A stretch of 64,000 nucleotides of DNA, taken from Borrelia turcica IST7. GTDB taxonomy: Bacteria > Spirochaetota > Spirochaetia > Borreliales > Borreliaceae. The stretch lies in NCBI RefSeq assembly GCF_003606285.1, contig NZ_CP028884.1:558001-622000 (forward strand). The letters are read 5' to 3'. The position numbers and the translations under genes are program-made. Numbering within the stretch: the stretch's first letter is position 1; each line of letters starts with the position of its first letter. The notes beneath the pieces were generated by a model. It was not told where the DNA came from. It worked only from the letters and a program-made list of their open reading frames with translations, and made no database searches. Positions 17,380 through 26,592 of the stretch are shown here, in pieces.

Positions 17380-18465
17380 ATGAAAAAGGTTTTAATTATC
17401 ATAAGTTTGTTTCTGTGTATGCAGACATCTTTTGCTAAGGTTTTTTACTTCTCGGCAGGTGTTAATTTGCAGATGAGTCTTGAATCGCTTTTTTTATTTA
17501 ATAGAGATACTGGAACAGTATTAGATAATTGGCTAAGCATGCGGTTATTCTCTATCTTGAAAGATTTTAAAAATAGAGCTATGCCTCGTTTTAATGTACT
17601 TGTTAAAAGTGCAACTACTATTTATAAATCTTATCTAGAAAATTATGATGCTATTGTTAATATGCCCCATAGATTAAAAGCTCTACAAATAGCAGATATT
17701 TTTGAAATAAACTTATCTTATTTAAAAGATGTGAGGTCTATTTTAGCTAATGCCCATGAACTTAGGGAAACTTTTCTTAAATTAAGTAAGTTAGATGTGG
17801 GTACTTTGATTGAGAGATTAGATGGAACTAGTGGAATTGGCATTAAAAAGTTTTTAGCACAATTAGGAGAGACATCCAAGCATGCTGTTGAGTTGAAGGA
17901 GATGGTATTTGATCAATTGGATGAATTTGGTGTTGGTAGTACAGATGATTTTTTTAAATTATTAGATGAAATTTCTAATCCAAGAAGTGTTTTAAATAAT
18001 GCTTTTAGAAAGAAGTTGTCACCTTTGTTTAGTACTGGTGTTCAAGGGTATTTTCAAGTTGGTATGCCTATTGTAAGTAGTGATTTTTATTTTGGATTTG
18101 AACTTGGCTTTGGTATGAATTTGGGAAGAATGATTGCACCTAATATCGGATTTTTAAGAGATTCTTCATCTGCTACTTTTGGTTTTGGAGTAATGCCAAG
18201 ACTTTTTTTAAAGTATGATATTTATTACTTAGCTACTACCCTTTTCGCGGGATTTGGTGATAAATCTTTAGTATTAGATCCTGTTTATGTGGGGAATTTG
18301 ATTGGTGAGGATAAAATAACTAATCCTTTTAATGTTATTGAGACCGGATTTAGATTAAGATTGGCATTTCTTAATTTAGAAACATCAGTATTGTTTTCTG
18401 TTAGTGATTTTAAATATAGAGACTTAAGATTTGGACTTGGGTTTGAGATTCCAGTAATTATTTAA
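17380..18465 (+). CDS. exported envelope protein, probable outer-membrane barrel with helical insert
   Basis: I start at ATG 17380 (GGTGGA upstream) rather than 17353. The 361-residue product has a signal peptide (VLIIISLFLCMQTSFA). A first beta strand follows (VFYFSAGVNLQM), then about 180 mainly helical residues and a C-terminal half of alternating strands. That half includes YFQVGMPIVSSDFYFGFELG and ends LRFGLGFEIPVII. A terminal amphipathic strand with an aromatic/hydrophobic end fits outer-membrane insertion. The gene at 19166 has the same plan and is probably a paralogue. No known family is recognised. Confidence 0.65.
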   Translation: MKKVLIIISLFLCMQTSFAKVFYFSAGVNLQMSLESLFLFNRDTGTVLDNWLSMRLFSILKDFKNRAMPRFNVLVKSATTIYKSYLENYDAIVNMPHRLKALQIADIFEINLSYLKDVRSILANAHELRETFLKLSKLDVGTLIERLDGTSGIGIKKFLAQLGETSKHAVELKEMVFDQLDEFGVGSTDDFFKLLDEISNPRSVLNNAFRKKLSPLFSTGVQGYFQVGMPIVSSDFYFGFELGFGMNLGRMIAPNIGFLRDSSSATFGFGVMPRLFLKYDIYYLATTLFAGFGDKSLVLDPVYVGNLIGEDKITNPFNVIETGFRLRLAFLNLETSVLFSVSDFKYRDLRFGLGFEIPVII

Positions 18466-18475
18466 ATTTTTGAGT

Positions 18476-18524
18476 TTGTTTAGTCTTTAATTTTAATTTA
18501 TAATGATTATCCTAAGTGGATAAT
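18476..18524 (+). promoter_or_regulatory. promoter with start-site dyad, TPR lipoprotein gene
   Basis: TTGTTT (18476-18481), 17 bases, TATAAT (18499-18504). A perfect dyad ATTATCC-TAAGT-GGATAAT (18506-18524) follows directly and spans the expected transcription start. It could be an operator or form a small 5' hairpin. Confidence 0.5.
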
Positions 18525-18536
18525 GTTTATATTTTT

Positions 18537-19070
18537 ATGTATAAAGTGCTCTTTCTTTTGCTCTTTTATTTATTGTTATCTTGTAATACCCTTTCTAGGG
18601 AATATCAGGATATCTCAGATGAGTATTATAAACTTGCTAAATTGAATGAAGATCTTGGAAATAATCAAGCTTCTGTATCACTTTATGAAAAGTCTATCAA
18701 ATTTAATTCTAACGTAAATAATGCATCTAGTTATAATTTTGTTTTAGCTTACATAAATTTAAAAAAATATGATGAAGCTGAACTTAGAATTGAGTCTTTA
18801 TTGGAGAGTGATCCTAGCAATATTTTATTGATTAATTTAAAAGCTTATTTGTTTTTTAAAAAGGAGAATTTGGAAGAGGCTTTAAAACTATATTTAAAGA
18901 CTTTAGAAGTTGCTCCTGCTAATAAGGAAGCATTGTTTAATGTTTTCTACATTTATCATGTAAAAAATGATAAGGAAAATGCAAAAAAATATATATTGAA
19001 GTATAGGGAATTAAATTATTCGATACCCTCTAATGCAAATGACATAGTTTCTTCTATCTTAGAGAATTGA
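18537..19070 (+). CDS. TPR-repeat lipoprotein
   Basis: From ATG 18537 the product has 177 residues. An in-frame GTG 21 bases upstream lies inside the dyad, so I prefer the ATG, although its Shine-Dalgarno is weak. The leader VLFLLLFYLLLSCNTLS is a lipoprotein signal with LLSC as lipobox. Three tetratricopeptide repeats follow, such as LNEDLGNNQASVSLYEKSI and ENLEEALKLYLKTLEVAP. It is probably anchored in a membrane facing the periplasm. It lies between two related barrel proteins, so an assembly or tethering role for them is conceivable but unproven. Confidence 0.8.
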   Translation: MYKVLFLLLFYLLLSCNTLSREYQDISDEYYKLAKLNEDLGNNQASVSLYEKSIKFNSNVNNASSYNFVLAYINLKKYDEAELRIESLLESDPSNILLINLKAYLFFKKENLEEALKLYLKTLEVAPANKEALFNVFYIYHVKNDKENAKKYILKYRELNYSIPSNANDIVSSILEN

Positions 19071-19091
19071 GTTTAAAAATGATTTTTGTGA

Positions 19092-19138
19092 TATAATGAG
19101 CCATTATTTATTGTATCAAACTTGATACAATAAATAAT
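19092..19138 (+). promoter_or_regulatory. promoter -10 with 17-bp start-site inverted repeat
   Basis: TATAAT at 19092-19097 is followed five bases later by a perfect 17-bp inverted repeat. The left arm is ATTATTTATTGTATCAA (19103-19119), the spacer AC, the right arm 19122-19138. The expected transcription start is near 19104, so the mRNA would begin with this hairpin. GGAGGG of the downstream gene is 12 bases after it. It may be an operator, a 5' stabilising stem, or both. Confidence 0.7.
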
Positions 19139-19165
19139 TTAAATCTTTTTGGAGGGTCAACTAAC

Positions 19166-19798
19166 ATGAGAGTAAAGATTTTATTTATAAGTCTGCTTAT
19201 GTTTATTTCAGTTAATGCTTTTTCAGCCACTACTTTTGAACTTAATCTTGGAATTGGAGTAGACATACCGGTTAGCATTATTTCGAACTTTTATAATACA
19301 GCTGTAGATTTGGGAGATAAATTGAAGAATGATATAGGTTCAGTTGAAAGGGAACAAATAGTACAAGATTTTTCAGATATGGTTAACGTTGCTAAGACTG
19401 GTTTAAATTATGGAGGTCATGCGCAAATGGGAGCGAGATTTGATGATCTTTTCTCACTTGGGTTTGAACTTGGATTTGATCTGAGTGTATTTCAGGCAAT
19501 AAATCGTTCTGGACAACTAAATGATAGTGTTTCATTTATTGGATCATTAGAGCCTCGATTTTATACAAGATTAGATTTTTTTATTGGTGCTGTTGCGCTT
19601 TTTACTGGGCCTAGATTAAATATGGCTACTGGGGTTAAGAATTCTATTTTGGATGAATTTGGTGTTTTTTCATGGGATTTAGGGGGAAGAGTTGTATTTT
19701 CTTTCTTAATGCTTGAGGCGTTTTATAGTTGGAATATTAAGAATAATGTGTTTTCTGACTTAAAGGTTGGGTTAGGATTTGAATTTGGAGTTATATAG
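19166..19798 (+). CDS. exported envelope protein, probable small outer-membrane barrel
   Basis: A 210-residue protein with a clear signal peptide (ILFISLLMFISVNAFSA) and GGAGGG upstream of the ATG. A first strand (TTFELNLGIGVDIPVS) is followed by a 50-residue helical insert and then beta strands. These include LFSLGFELGFDLSVF, and the protein ends LKVGLGFEFGVI. The plan and C-terminus match the protein encoded at 17380, so I read the two as diverged paralogues. No catalytic motif is visible. Its promoter carries the strongest start-site hairpin of the window. Confidence 0.7.
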   Translation: MRVKILFISLLMFISVNAFSATTFELNLGIGVDIPVSIISNFYNTAVDLGDKLKNDIGSVEREQIVQDFSDMVNVAKTGLNYGGHAQMGARFDDLFSLGFELGFDLSVFQAINRSGQLNDSVSFIGSLEPRFYTRLDFFIGAVALFTGPRLNMATGVKNSILDEFGVFSWDLGGRVVFSFLMLEAFYSWNIKNNVFSDLKVGLGFEFGVI

Positions 19799-19871
19799 AG
19801 CATTATCGGGTACTTAAATAAATTTTAATATTGATTTAGGACAATTGCATTGATTAATGTAATTTATTAAT

Positions 19872-19909
19872 AAGAAGGCTTTTATTGTCTTGACTTTAAG
19901 AGTCTTCTT
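19872..19909 (+). terminator. hairpin between barrel gene and prs
   Basis: A 13-bp stem with two G-U pairs (19872-19884 with 19897-19909) and a 12-base loop. It lacks a long U run, so termination is uncertain. It ends 26 bases before the prs -10 box. Confidence 0.4.
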
Positions 19910-19934
19910 TAGTCTTGTGTAAATTTTGCTTAAG

Positions 19935-19940
19935 TATAAT
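19935..19940 (+). promoter_or_regulatory. -10 box of prs
   Basis: A perfect TATAAT lies 46 bases before the chosen TTG start. It sits inside the longer upstream-extended frame, which argues that the protein starts at 19986 and not 19926. No good -35 is visible. Confidence 0.45.
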
Positions 19941-19985
19941 ATAGAATTAAAGAAGGATTTTTATTTACGTAGGGAGTTTGTAAAG

Positions 19986-21206
19986 TTGAGTTTGCTTATT
20001 AAAAAATCAATAGGAATTATTGCTTGTCCTGGTGGAAAAGTATTTGCTAGTAAAATAATTGAAGAACTTAAAAAAATATTTCTATGTGCTGAAAGTCAGG
20101 TTATTGAAAAAATCTCTCAGACTTCTAGTTGTTTGAAAGAAGATATTTTAAAACTTGAAGGAATTTTACCTCCCTTTTTGGAAGGACTTGAGTTTTCTAG
20201 TGTACGGGTTGATGAGGATATGGTAATTCCTGTAAAGTTTGTTAAATTTGCTAATGGTGAATTTAAGTCGGAAATTTTAAAGACCATAAGAGATAAAGAT
20301 ATTTTTATTGTTCAAGATGTTTCTAATACTTCTCCAGTTGATGTAAATGGTAATGAAAAAGTAGTAATGACGATTAATGATCATATGATGAATTTAATGA
20401 CTACAGTGGATGCATGTATTCAAGCTAAGGCTAACTCTGTAAGTGTAATTGTTCCTTCTTATCCTTATTCAAGACAGGATAAAAAACATTCAAGAGAAGG
20501 GTTAACGGCAAGTCTTTTTGGTAGATTTTTAGAAGAATTGGGAGTTAAACATATTTTAACATTAGATATTCATTCAAAAGCTATTGAAAATGTTTTTAGA
20601 AGGGCATATTTTGAAAATTTAAATGTATCTTATGAAATTTTTGAAGCCTTAGCCGAGCTGATAGACATTAAGGATTTAAATTTAGTTGTTGTTTCTCCTG
20701 ATACAGGGGCTGTTAATAGGAACAAGTTTTTTGCATCTAATCTTAAGAGACCTTTAGCTTTGCTTTATAAAGAGAGAGATTACTCAAGGGTAGTTCATAG
20801 TGTTAGTGATTCTAATATATCTGTAACTAAGCTTTTAGGAGATGTTGAGGGTAAGAATGTTTTTATGAGTGATGACATGCTAGCTACTGGTGGAACTTTT
20901 ATTAAGGCTATGAAATTACTCAAGAGCATGGGAGCTAAAAAGATTATATGTGCAATAAGTTTACCATTTTTCAATGGAGATGCAATTAGATATTTTGATA
21001 AAGCTTATGAAGAGGGATATTTTTACAAAATCATTGGAACAAATGCGGTTTACCATGATGCTGAACTTATAAATAAACCTTGGTATTACGAAGCTAATGT
21101 TGCACATATTTTTGCGGGTGCAATTTTTGCAATTCACAATAGAATTAGTTTACAAAAAATTCTTGATAGAAGTGATGATATTCAAAATTTAATTTCGAAG
21201 AGATAA
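19986..21206 (+). CDS. prs: ribose-phosphate pyrophosphokinase (PRPP synthetase)
   Basis: It makes PRPP from ribose 5-phosphate and ATP, feeding nucleotide salvage. The start is TTG 19986, with AGGGAG 9 bases upstream, giving 406 residues, longer than the usual 310-320. Motifs are diverged but present: VPSYPYSRQDKKHSREGLTA (flexible loop), LTLDIHSKAI, and the PRPP-binding FMSDDMLATGGTF. A 60-residue N-terminal extension precedes the usual fold. The sugar kinase gene follows after 4 bases, so they are one operon. Confidence 0.9.
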   Translation: MSLLIKKSIGIIACPGGKVFASKIIEELKKIFLCAESQVIEKISQTSSCLKEDILKLEGILPPFLEGLEFSSVRVDEDMVIPVKFVKFANGEFKSEILKTIRDKDIFIVQDVSNTSPVDVNGNEKVVMTINDHMMNLMTTVDACIQAKANSVSVIVPSYPYSRQDKKHSREGLTASLFGRFLEELGVKHILTLDIHSKAIENVFRRAYFENLNVSYEIFEALAELIDIKDLNLVVVSPDTGAVNRNKFFASNLKRPLALLYKERDYSRVVHSVSDSNISVTKLLGDVEGKNVFMSDDMLATGGTFIKAMKLLKSMGAKKIICAISLPFFNGDAIRYFDKAYEEGYFYKIIGTNAVYHDAELINKPWYYEANVAHIFAGAIFAIHNRISLQKILDRSDDIQNLISKR

Positions 21207-21210
21207 TTTT

Positions 21211-22575
21211 ATGAATGTGCTAAGTATTGATATTGGCACGAGTACTTTAAAATCTGCTTTACTTAATTCTCACTATGGAGTTTTAGAAAGTTTTGATGTA
21301 AATTACTTTGATTATTTTGTTGTTGATTTTGAAAATTTTGATTACAAAATATGGGTTTTTGCTTTAAAAAGGGTAATTTCTAATTTTAGAGATAAAAATA
21401 TAGATTGTATTTCTATTAGTGGCATCTCTCCATGTTTAATAGCTCTTGATTCAAATCTTGTTCCTTTGGAGGTTTTACACTGGAATTCTTCTAAGGTGGT
21501 TGGTGGGTTTAGGGGTAAATCAGCTTTTTTACCCTTTGTTCTTAGCACATTTGAAAGAGGAATTTATGACAAGGTGAGGTATTTTGTATCTTGTTTTGAA
21601 TATTTTATTTATTTACTTACAGATAATCTTATCACAAGCTATCCAAGTTCAGCTTATATCCCTTTTATCTGGAGTGATATTGAGATAAGAGAATATAATC
21701 TTGATAAAAATAAATTTCCTCCCTTTTTAAGGATGGGAGAGAGTGCTGGCAGGGTTACTAATAGTGCTAGTATTGAATTTGGTATTAAGAGTGGAATAGA
21801 AGTAGTTAATGCTGGAATGGATTATTTAAGTGTTCTTGTTGGGAGTGGTGCGTTTTTTTCTGGCATTTTATCAAATAGAACAGGAACAAGTGAAGGTTTT
21901 AATTTAGTCTCAGATGACTACTTAGCAGGACTTTCTTTACAGTATCCTTATTTTTTAGATGATTTGTTTGTTATTGGAAGAATAGTTCCTTCTGGATATT
22001 TATTGCAGTTACTTAAGGATAGATTTTTTGAGAAGAAAAAATCTTTTGAAGAGTTTTTTGAAGAAGTATCTAGGGTAAATTCTATAGGTGATATTTATTT
22101 TTATAGAAGCAAAGGGGAGATTTTTTCTGATCATATTTTAGTAGATTCTCAAATAAAGAAGGATTTAAGTAAAGGTATTTTTGGAAAATTAGATAATCCT
22201 TTACAAATAGGAATTGCAATACTTGAGTCTTCTTATTTTGCTTTTTATAATAGACTGTTACAGTTTAAATCTTTTGGAAAGGAAGTGTTAGATATTTTTG
22301 TGAGTGGTTCTAATTCGGATAATTCATTCTTAAATGAGCTAAAAGCTAATATTATTGGTAGGGATTTAAAGATTTTTGAATTTAAGCATTCAGAGATTAT
22401 CGGTAATTCAATTTTAGCTTTTTGTTGTTTAAAAGAGTTTGAAACCCTAGAAAAGGCGTTTGACAAGATTGCTAAATTTAAGAAGGTTATACCATTCAAT
22501 GCTAGCGTTCATGATATTTACGTAGAGAAGTATCAAAAGTATGTTTCGAATTTTGATTTATTTATTGATAGTTAA
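21211..22575 (+). CDS. xylB: FGGY-family carbohydrate kinase (xylulokinase-like)
   Basis: A 454-residue ASKHA-fold sugar kinase. The N-terminus VLSIDIGTSTLKSALL is the first phosphate loop. NAGMDYLSVLVGSGAF near residue 205 is the equivalent of the family GGxD motif with the catalytic Asp. RTGTSEGFN is the second phosphate loop, and VSGSNSDNSFLNEL the adenosine motif. The substrate cannot be fixed; xylulose is the usual annotation. It follows prs by 4 bases and could supply pentose phosphate. Its 3' end overlaps the convergent SPOR gene by 18 bases. Confidence 0.8.
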   Translation: MNVLSIDIGTSTLKSALLNSHYGVLESFDVNYFDYFVVDFENFDYKIWVFALKRVISNFRDKNIDCISISGISPCLIALDSNLVPLEVLHWNSSKVVGGFRGKSAFLPFVLSTFERGIYDKVRYFVSCFEYFIYLLTDNLITSYPSSAYIPFIWSDIEIREYNLDKNKFPPFLRMGESAGRVTNSASIEFGIKSGIEVVNAGMDYLSVLVGSGAFFSGILSNRTGTSEGFNLVSDDYLAGLSLQYPYFLDDLFVIGRIVPSGYLLQLLKDRFFEKKKSFEEFFEEVSRVNSIGDIYFYRSKGEIFSDHILVDSQIKKDLSKGIFGKLDNPLQIGIAILESSYFAFYNRLLQFKSFGKEVLDIFVSGSNSDNSFLNELKANIIGRDLKIFEFKHSEIIGNSILAFCCLKEFETLEKAFDKIAKFKKVIPFNASVHDIYVEKYQKYVSNFDLFIDS

Positions 22576-23250
22576 GATGTATGCATCTTTAAATACATTT
22601 GATGTTGATATTTTCCTTAGATCAGATTTTGCGTCGGATATAGTTTTATAAGGTCCAGATCTAACTCTGTAGATATCTTTTTCATTTACTGTTGCTGAAT
22701 AGATTTTTGCATTTATTTTATATTTCATTAATTCTTGAATATTATTATCAGCGGAAATTGGATCTGATAGTGACACAAATTGTATGTAATATTCTTTGTT
22801 AGAGTCATATTTATTTTCAAGTTTATTGTAAGCTTGCTCTTTTATGCTCTTTTTTTTCTTTGCAATAGTTTTTGGTTTTTGAGATGTTTCCTTTTTATGT
22901 TTTTTTGTTGTTTCGCGTTGTTTTATGACTTGTAATTCTTTTTTACTAGTAGATTTTTTATTATCGATGCTACTACTTAAATTTTTATTTTTTTTAAGAT
23001 CTTTTGTAAGGTCAATTATAATTTCATTTGCATTGTCAGTTATTTTTAATGTTTCTTCAGTATTCTCATTGTCTGTAGCTTTTTTTTCTTCTGTTTCTTG
23101 TAAAACAATATTTTTACTTGCAATATCAGAGGCTAGATTTTTGTTTGGGAAGAAAATAATTATTCCAAGAAATATTATTGTACAAACGGCTATAATTGAA
23201 GTAAGTGCTACTAAAAAGCCTTTGTTATTATTTTCATTCAAATCTTTCAT
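22558..23250 (-). CDS. SPOR-domain membrane protein
   Basis: A 230-residue protein with a short cytoplasmic N-terminus, one membrane helix (FLVALTSIIAVCTIIFLGII), a Lys/Glu-rich linker and a C-terminal SPOR domain. That domain runs YYIQFVSLSDPISADNNIQE through YRVRSGPYKTISDAKSDL. SPOR domains bind denuded peptidoglycan at division sites, so a septal role in the periplasm is likely. It is the last gene of the cheY1-to-coaE leftward operon. It overlaps coaE at its start (AGAGG site) and the end of the sugar kinase gene on the other strand. Confidence 0.85.
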   Translation of the reverse strand: MKDLNENNNKGFLVALTSIIAVCTIIFLGIIIFFPNKNLASDIASKNIVLQETEEKKATDNENTEETLKITDNANEIIIDLTKDLKKNKNLSSSIDNKKSTSKKELQVIKQRETTKKHKKETSQKPKTIAKKKKSIKEQAYNKLENKYDSNKEYYIQFVSLSDPISADNNIQELMKYKINAKIYSATVNEKDIYRVRSGPYKTISDAKSDLRKISTSNVFKDAYILTINK

Positions 23251-23845
23251 CTATTACCTCTTTCATTTTTGTATTAATCTTTTTTTTTAGATAATCATAA
23301 CTCTTATTGTTAATTATATTTATTATTTTTAAATTTAGAGTATTTTTATTAAAAAAAATACATTTTTGCCACTTAAGGATGTTCATAATTAAATTATCGT
23401 CAAGGTTGCGATTTAATTTTAGTCTTGTCTTTATTACAGTATCACTTGCTTTTATTACAAATATGTACCTACAGAATTGTTCAAGGTTTAACTTAAAAAG
23501 TAATGCAGCATTTATGATTATTTTATCAAATGTGTTTTTTAGTATTTTTCTTTCTACTTCTTTCTGTATAAAGGGATGTGTTATCGCTTCTAGCTTTTCT
23601 AGCTTTTCTTTATCATTGAAAACAATTTTTCTAAGTTTCAATCTTTCTATTTCATTTTGATTATTGAGTATTTGCGTACCAAATACCTTGACTATTTGGT
23701 CTTGTTTTTTATGTAGTGCTACATGTCCAATTTTATCTACATTTATTTCATGATATCCATATTCACTTATAATTATTTTTGAAACAGTATCTTTTCCAGT
23801 TGCTATTCTGCCTGTTATGCCAATTATGGATGTATTTCTCCCCAT
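23234..23845 (-). CDS. coaE: dephospho-CoA kinase
   Basis: A 203-residue P-loop kinase that adds the 3'-phosphate to dephospho-CoA. The Walker A is GITGRIATGKDT, the substrate-binding motif is HEINVDKIGHVAL, and ITHPFIQKEV is the family HP motif. Its ATG lies inside the end of polA (22-base overlap), the same pairing of polA and coaE seen in many bacteria. The C-terminal third is diverged. Confidence 0.88.
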   Translation of the reverse strand: MGRNTSIIGITGRIATGKDTVSKIIISEYGYHEINVDKIGHVALHKKQDQIVKVFGTQILNNQNEIERLKLRKIVFNDKEKLEKLEAITHPFIQKEVERKILKNTFDKIIINAALLFKLNLEQFCRYIFVIKASDTVIKTRLKLNRNLDDNLIMNILKWQKCIFFNKNTLNLKIINIINNKSYDYLKKKINTKMKEVIDERFE

Positions 23846-26592
23846 GAATTTCCAGTCTCAATATTTGCGTTTAAAGGAAGTCTTAAAGGATAAGCGTTTT
23901 CCATCATTTCTTTGATTATTTTCTTTGCTTCTTCACATTCTTGCTCGGGAGATTCAATTAGCATCTCATCATGTACTTGTAAGAGTATCTTTGATTTAAG
24001 CTTTCTAAGCTTAAATTCATCATAAACTTTAATCATTGCAATTTTCATTATATCAGCTGCACTTCCTTGAATTGTGCTGTTTATAGCAATCCGCTCAGCA
24101 CTTGACCTTTCTGTATAATTTTGACTATTAATTTCTTTAATATATCGTCTTCTCTTTAAAAGAGTTTCACTATACCCATTTTGTCTTACAAAATTTATTT
24201 GGTTTGTCATAAAAGTTTCTATTTTAGAATAAAGAGCGAAATAAGAATTAATAAATTTTTTGGCCTCTTCTCGTGAAATTGATAAATCTTTTGCAAGTCT
24301 AAAATCTGACATTTTATAAATTATTCCAAAATTAATTGATTTTGCCATTCTTCTCATAATAGGTGTTACTTTATCCTTCTCTACTTTAAAAAGCTGTGAT
24401 GCTGTTTCTGTGTGTATGTCTTTTTTGCTTTTAAAGGCTGTAATTAAATTTTCATCTTCCGAAAGATGTGCTAAGATTACAAGTTCAATTTGTGAGTAGT
24501 CACCTGAAATGAAAATATTTCCTTTGTCTGGTTTGAATGCTGCTCTTATCTTACGCCCTTTTTCATCTTTAATTGGAATATTTTGTAAGTTAGGTGATGT
24601 GCTTGAAATTCTTCCTGTTGCCGTTCTTATTTGTAAAAAATTTGTGTGTATTTTATTTGTTTTTTTATTAACAGAATCTATTAAAATGTCTGTGTATGTG
24701 TTTTTTAACTTTGCAAGTTGCCTGTGTTGTATAATCTTTTCTATAACATCATGTTGAGGTTTTATTGCCTCTAGTAGCCTACTTTCTGTTGAGTTTTGCT
24801 TAGCATCTTCTGGTATACTCAGATTTAATTTTTCAAATAAGACTTCATGTAGTTGTTGCGTTGAATTTAGGTTAAATTCAATACCTATGCTTTTGATTAT
24901 TTCATTTTCAATTAAGTTTAATTCTTTATCAAGTTCATGACTATATTGTCTTAAATAATCTCTGTCAATGTAAATGCCATTTTCTTCCATGTCTGTAATG
25001 ACATTACTAAATGGCATTTCTACTTCCATCATCAATTTTTCAAGATTATCTTCTTTAAGCTTTTTTATAAAGATTTTAAATAGTCTAAAAGTGATATCGG
25101 CATCCTCAGCAGAATAATTGGATGCTACTTCAAGTGGTACATCTTTTAAGGTGCCATTTTTTGTAACTATTTCTTCGTATGTTATGTTCTTATGCATTAA
25201 ATACTTTTCTGCTAAAAAATCAAGAGATACTTTTGTGTTTGAGTCGATAATATAAGCTGCTAACATTGTATCAAAATAAGGAGGAATTACATTAAATCCA
25301 TTATGTTTAAGTATTTTATAATCGAACTTATAATTTTGCCCAATTAGTTTGGGTTCTGTTTTAAAAAATTCATTGAATTTTTGTATTATATATTCTTTTT
25401 CAATAAATTTTTTTTCTTTATTGTCTACTGGAATGTAATAACCTTCAAATTCTTTAAATGAAACAGAAATCCCAATTATTTTAGCTTCATAAGCATTAAA
25501 AGAAGTTGCTTCTGTATCTATTGCTACATAATCTGCTGTTTTTAAGTTTTCTATTAGTGAGTCAAGCTGTTCCTTTGTTAATATTGTTTCATATTTAGTA
25601 TTTTCTTCTTGTATTGTTTTTAAAGTGCTTGAATATGGCATTATTGTTTTTAAAATATCTTTGTCTGCTTGATTGATAGTAGGAATCTTCTCTTGGAATA
25701 TTGACTTTTGTGCTTGATTTATAGGAGTCTTCTTTAAGATATCTTTTTTATAAGACTTAATTAATTTTGTTGCAGAGTGTTCTTCAAACAGTTCAATAAT
25801 ATCTTCTTTGAAATTGCCCAATTTAAATTCTTCAAGATCAGGTAATTCTAGATCTTCTATAAGACTAACAAGTTCATAACTTAAGAAAGCATTTTCTTTT
25901 TCTTTTATTAAAATTTCTTTGTATTTCTTATTAATAGAATCTATATTCTCATAAATTTCATTTAATGTTTTAAATTCACTTAAGAGCTTAGCAGCTCCTT
26001 TTTCTCCAATCCCTTTAACACCCGGTATATTGTCGGATCTATCTCCGACAATGGACAGGTAATCTTTTATTTGAGAACTATTTATTTCAAATTTTTTCCT
26101 TACATAATCATTATTCATCTCGACAAAGTTGCCGTTCTCTAGTTTAAGTATTTTGGTTTGAGCAGACATCATTTGTAATAAATCTTTGTCTGGAGAGATG
26201 ATATAAGTTAAATAATTATTTGCCTCTGCTTTTCTTACAAAACTAGCAATAAGATCATCAGCTTCATATCCTTGTATCTCAAACATCGGAATATTTGCTT
26301 TTATTAATCCTTCTTTTATCCAGTATATTTGAGGTATTAAATCATCAGGAGGCACATCTCTTGTTGATTTGTAGCTTGGATAATTTTCTTTCCTAAAAGT
26401 TTGCGTTTCTGAATCAAAAGTTACAATTAAGCTTTCTGGATTTTTCTCTTTCATTATGAAAAAAAGAGTTTTAAAAAATCCAATGAATGCGTTAACGTTT
26501 TCTCCTTTTCTGTTGAATAGAGGTTTATTTTTCATTACGTGGTAACTTCTAAATATTATATTTAGGGCATCGATGAGATAAATTGTTTTCAT
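23824..26592 (-). CDS. polA: DNA polymerase I
   Basis: A 922-residue repair and Okazaki-fragment polymerase with all three domains. The N-terminal 5' nuclease (ALNIIFRSYH, EADDLIASF, GDRSDNIPGVKGIGEKGA) spans about 1-280. The 3'-5' exonuclease domain (AIDTEATSF with DxE; SAEDAD) is at about 330-510. The family A polymerase follows, with motif A DYSQIELVILAHLSED, motif B RRMAKSINFGIIY and motif C QVHDEMLIE. The exonuclease acidic residues look conserved, so proofreading may be intact. The ATG overlaps the stop of the FliT-like gene. Confidence 0.96.
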   Translation of the reverse strand: MKTIYLIDALNIIFRSYHVMKNKPLFNRKGENVNAFIGFFKTLFFIMKEKNPESLIVTFDSETQTFRKENYPSYKSTRDVPPDDLIPQIYWIKEGLIKANIPMFEIQGYEADDLIASFVRKAEANNYLTYIISPDKDLLQMMSAQTKILKLENGNFVEMNNDYVRKKFEINSSQIKDYLSIVGDRSDNIPGVKGIGEKGAAKLLSEFKTLNEIYENIDSINKKYKEILIKEKENAFLSYELVSLIEDLELPDLEEFKLGNFKEDIIELFEEHSATKLIKSYKKDILKKTPINQAQKSIFQEKIPTINQADKDILKTIMPYSSTLKTIQEENTKYETILTKEQLDSLIENLKTADYVAIDTEATSFNAYEAKIIGISVSFKEFEGYYIPVDNKEKKFIEKEYIIQKFNEFFKTEPKLIGQNYKFDYKILKHNGFNVIPPYFDTMLAAYIIDSNTKVSLDFLAEKYLMHKNITYEEIVTKNGTLKDVPLEVASNYSAEDADITFRLFKIFIKKLKEDNLEKLMMEVEMPFSNVITDMEENGIYIDRDYLRQYSHELDKELNLIENEIIKSIGIEFNLNSTQQLHEVLFEKLNLSIPEDAKQNSTESRLLEAIKPQHDVIEKIIQHRQLAKLKNTYTDILIDSVNKKTNKIHTNFLQIRTATGRISSTSPNLQNIPIKDEKGRKIRAAFKPDKGNIFISGDYSQIELVILAHLSEDENLITAFKSKKDIHTETASQLFKVEKDKVTPIMRRMAKSINFGIIYKMSDFRLAKDLSISREEAKKFINSYFALYSKIETFMTNQINFVRQNGYSETLLKRRRYIKEINSQNYTERSSAERIAINSTIQGSAADIMKIAMIKVYDEFKLRKLKSKILLQVHDEMLIESPEQECEEAKKIIKEMMENAYPLRLPLNANIETGNSWGEIHP

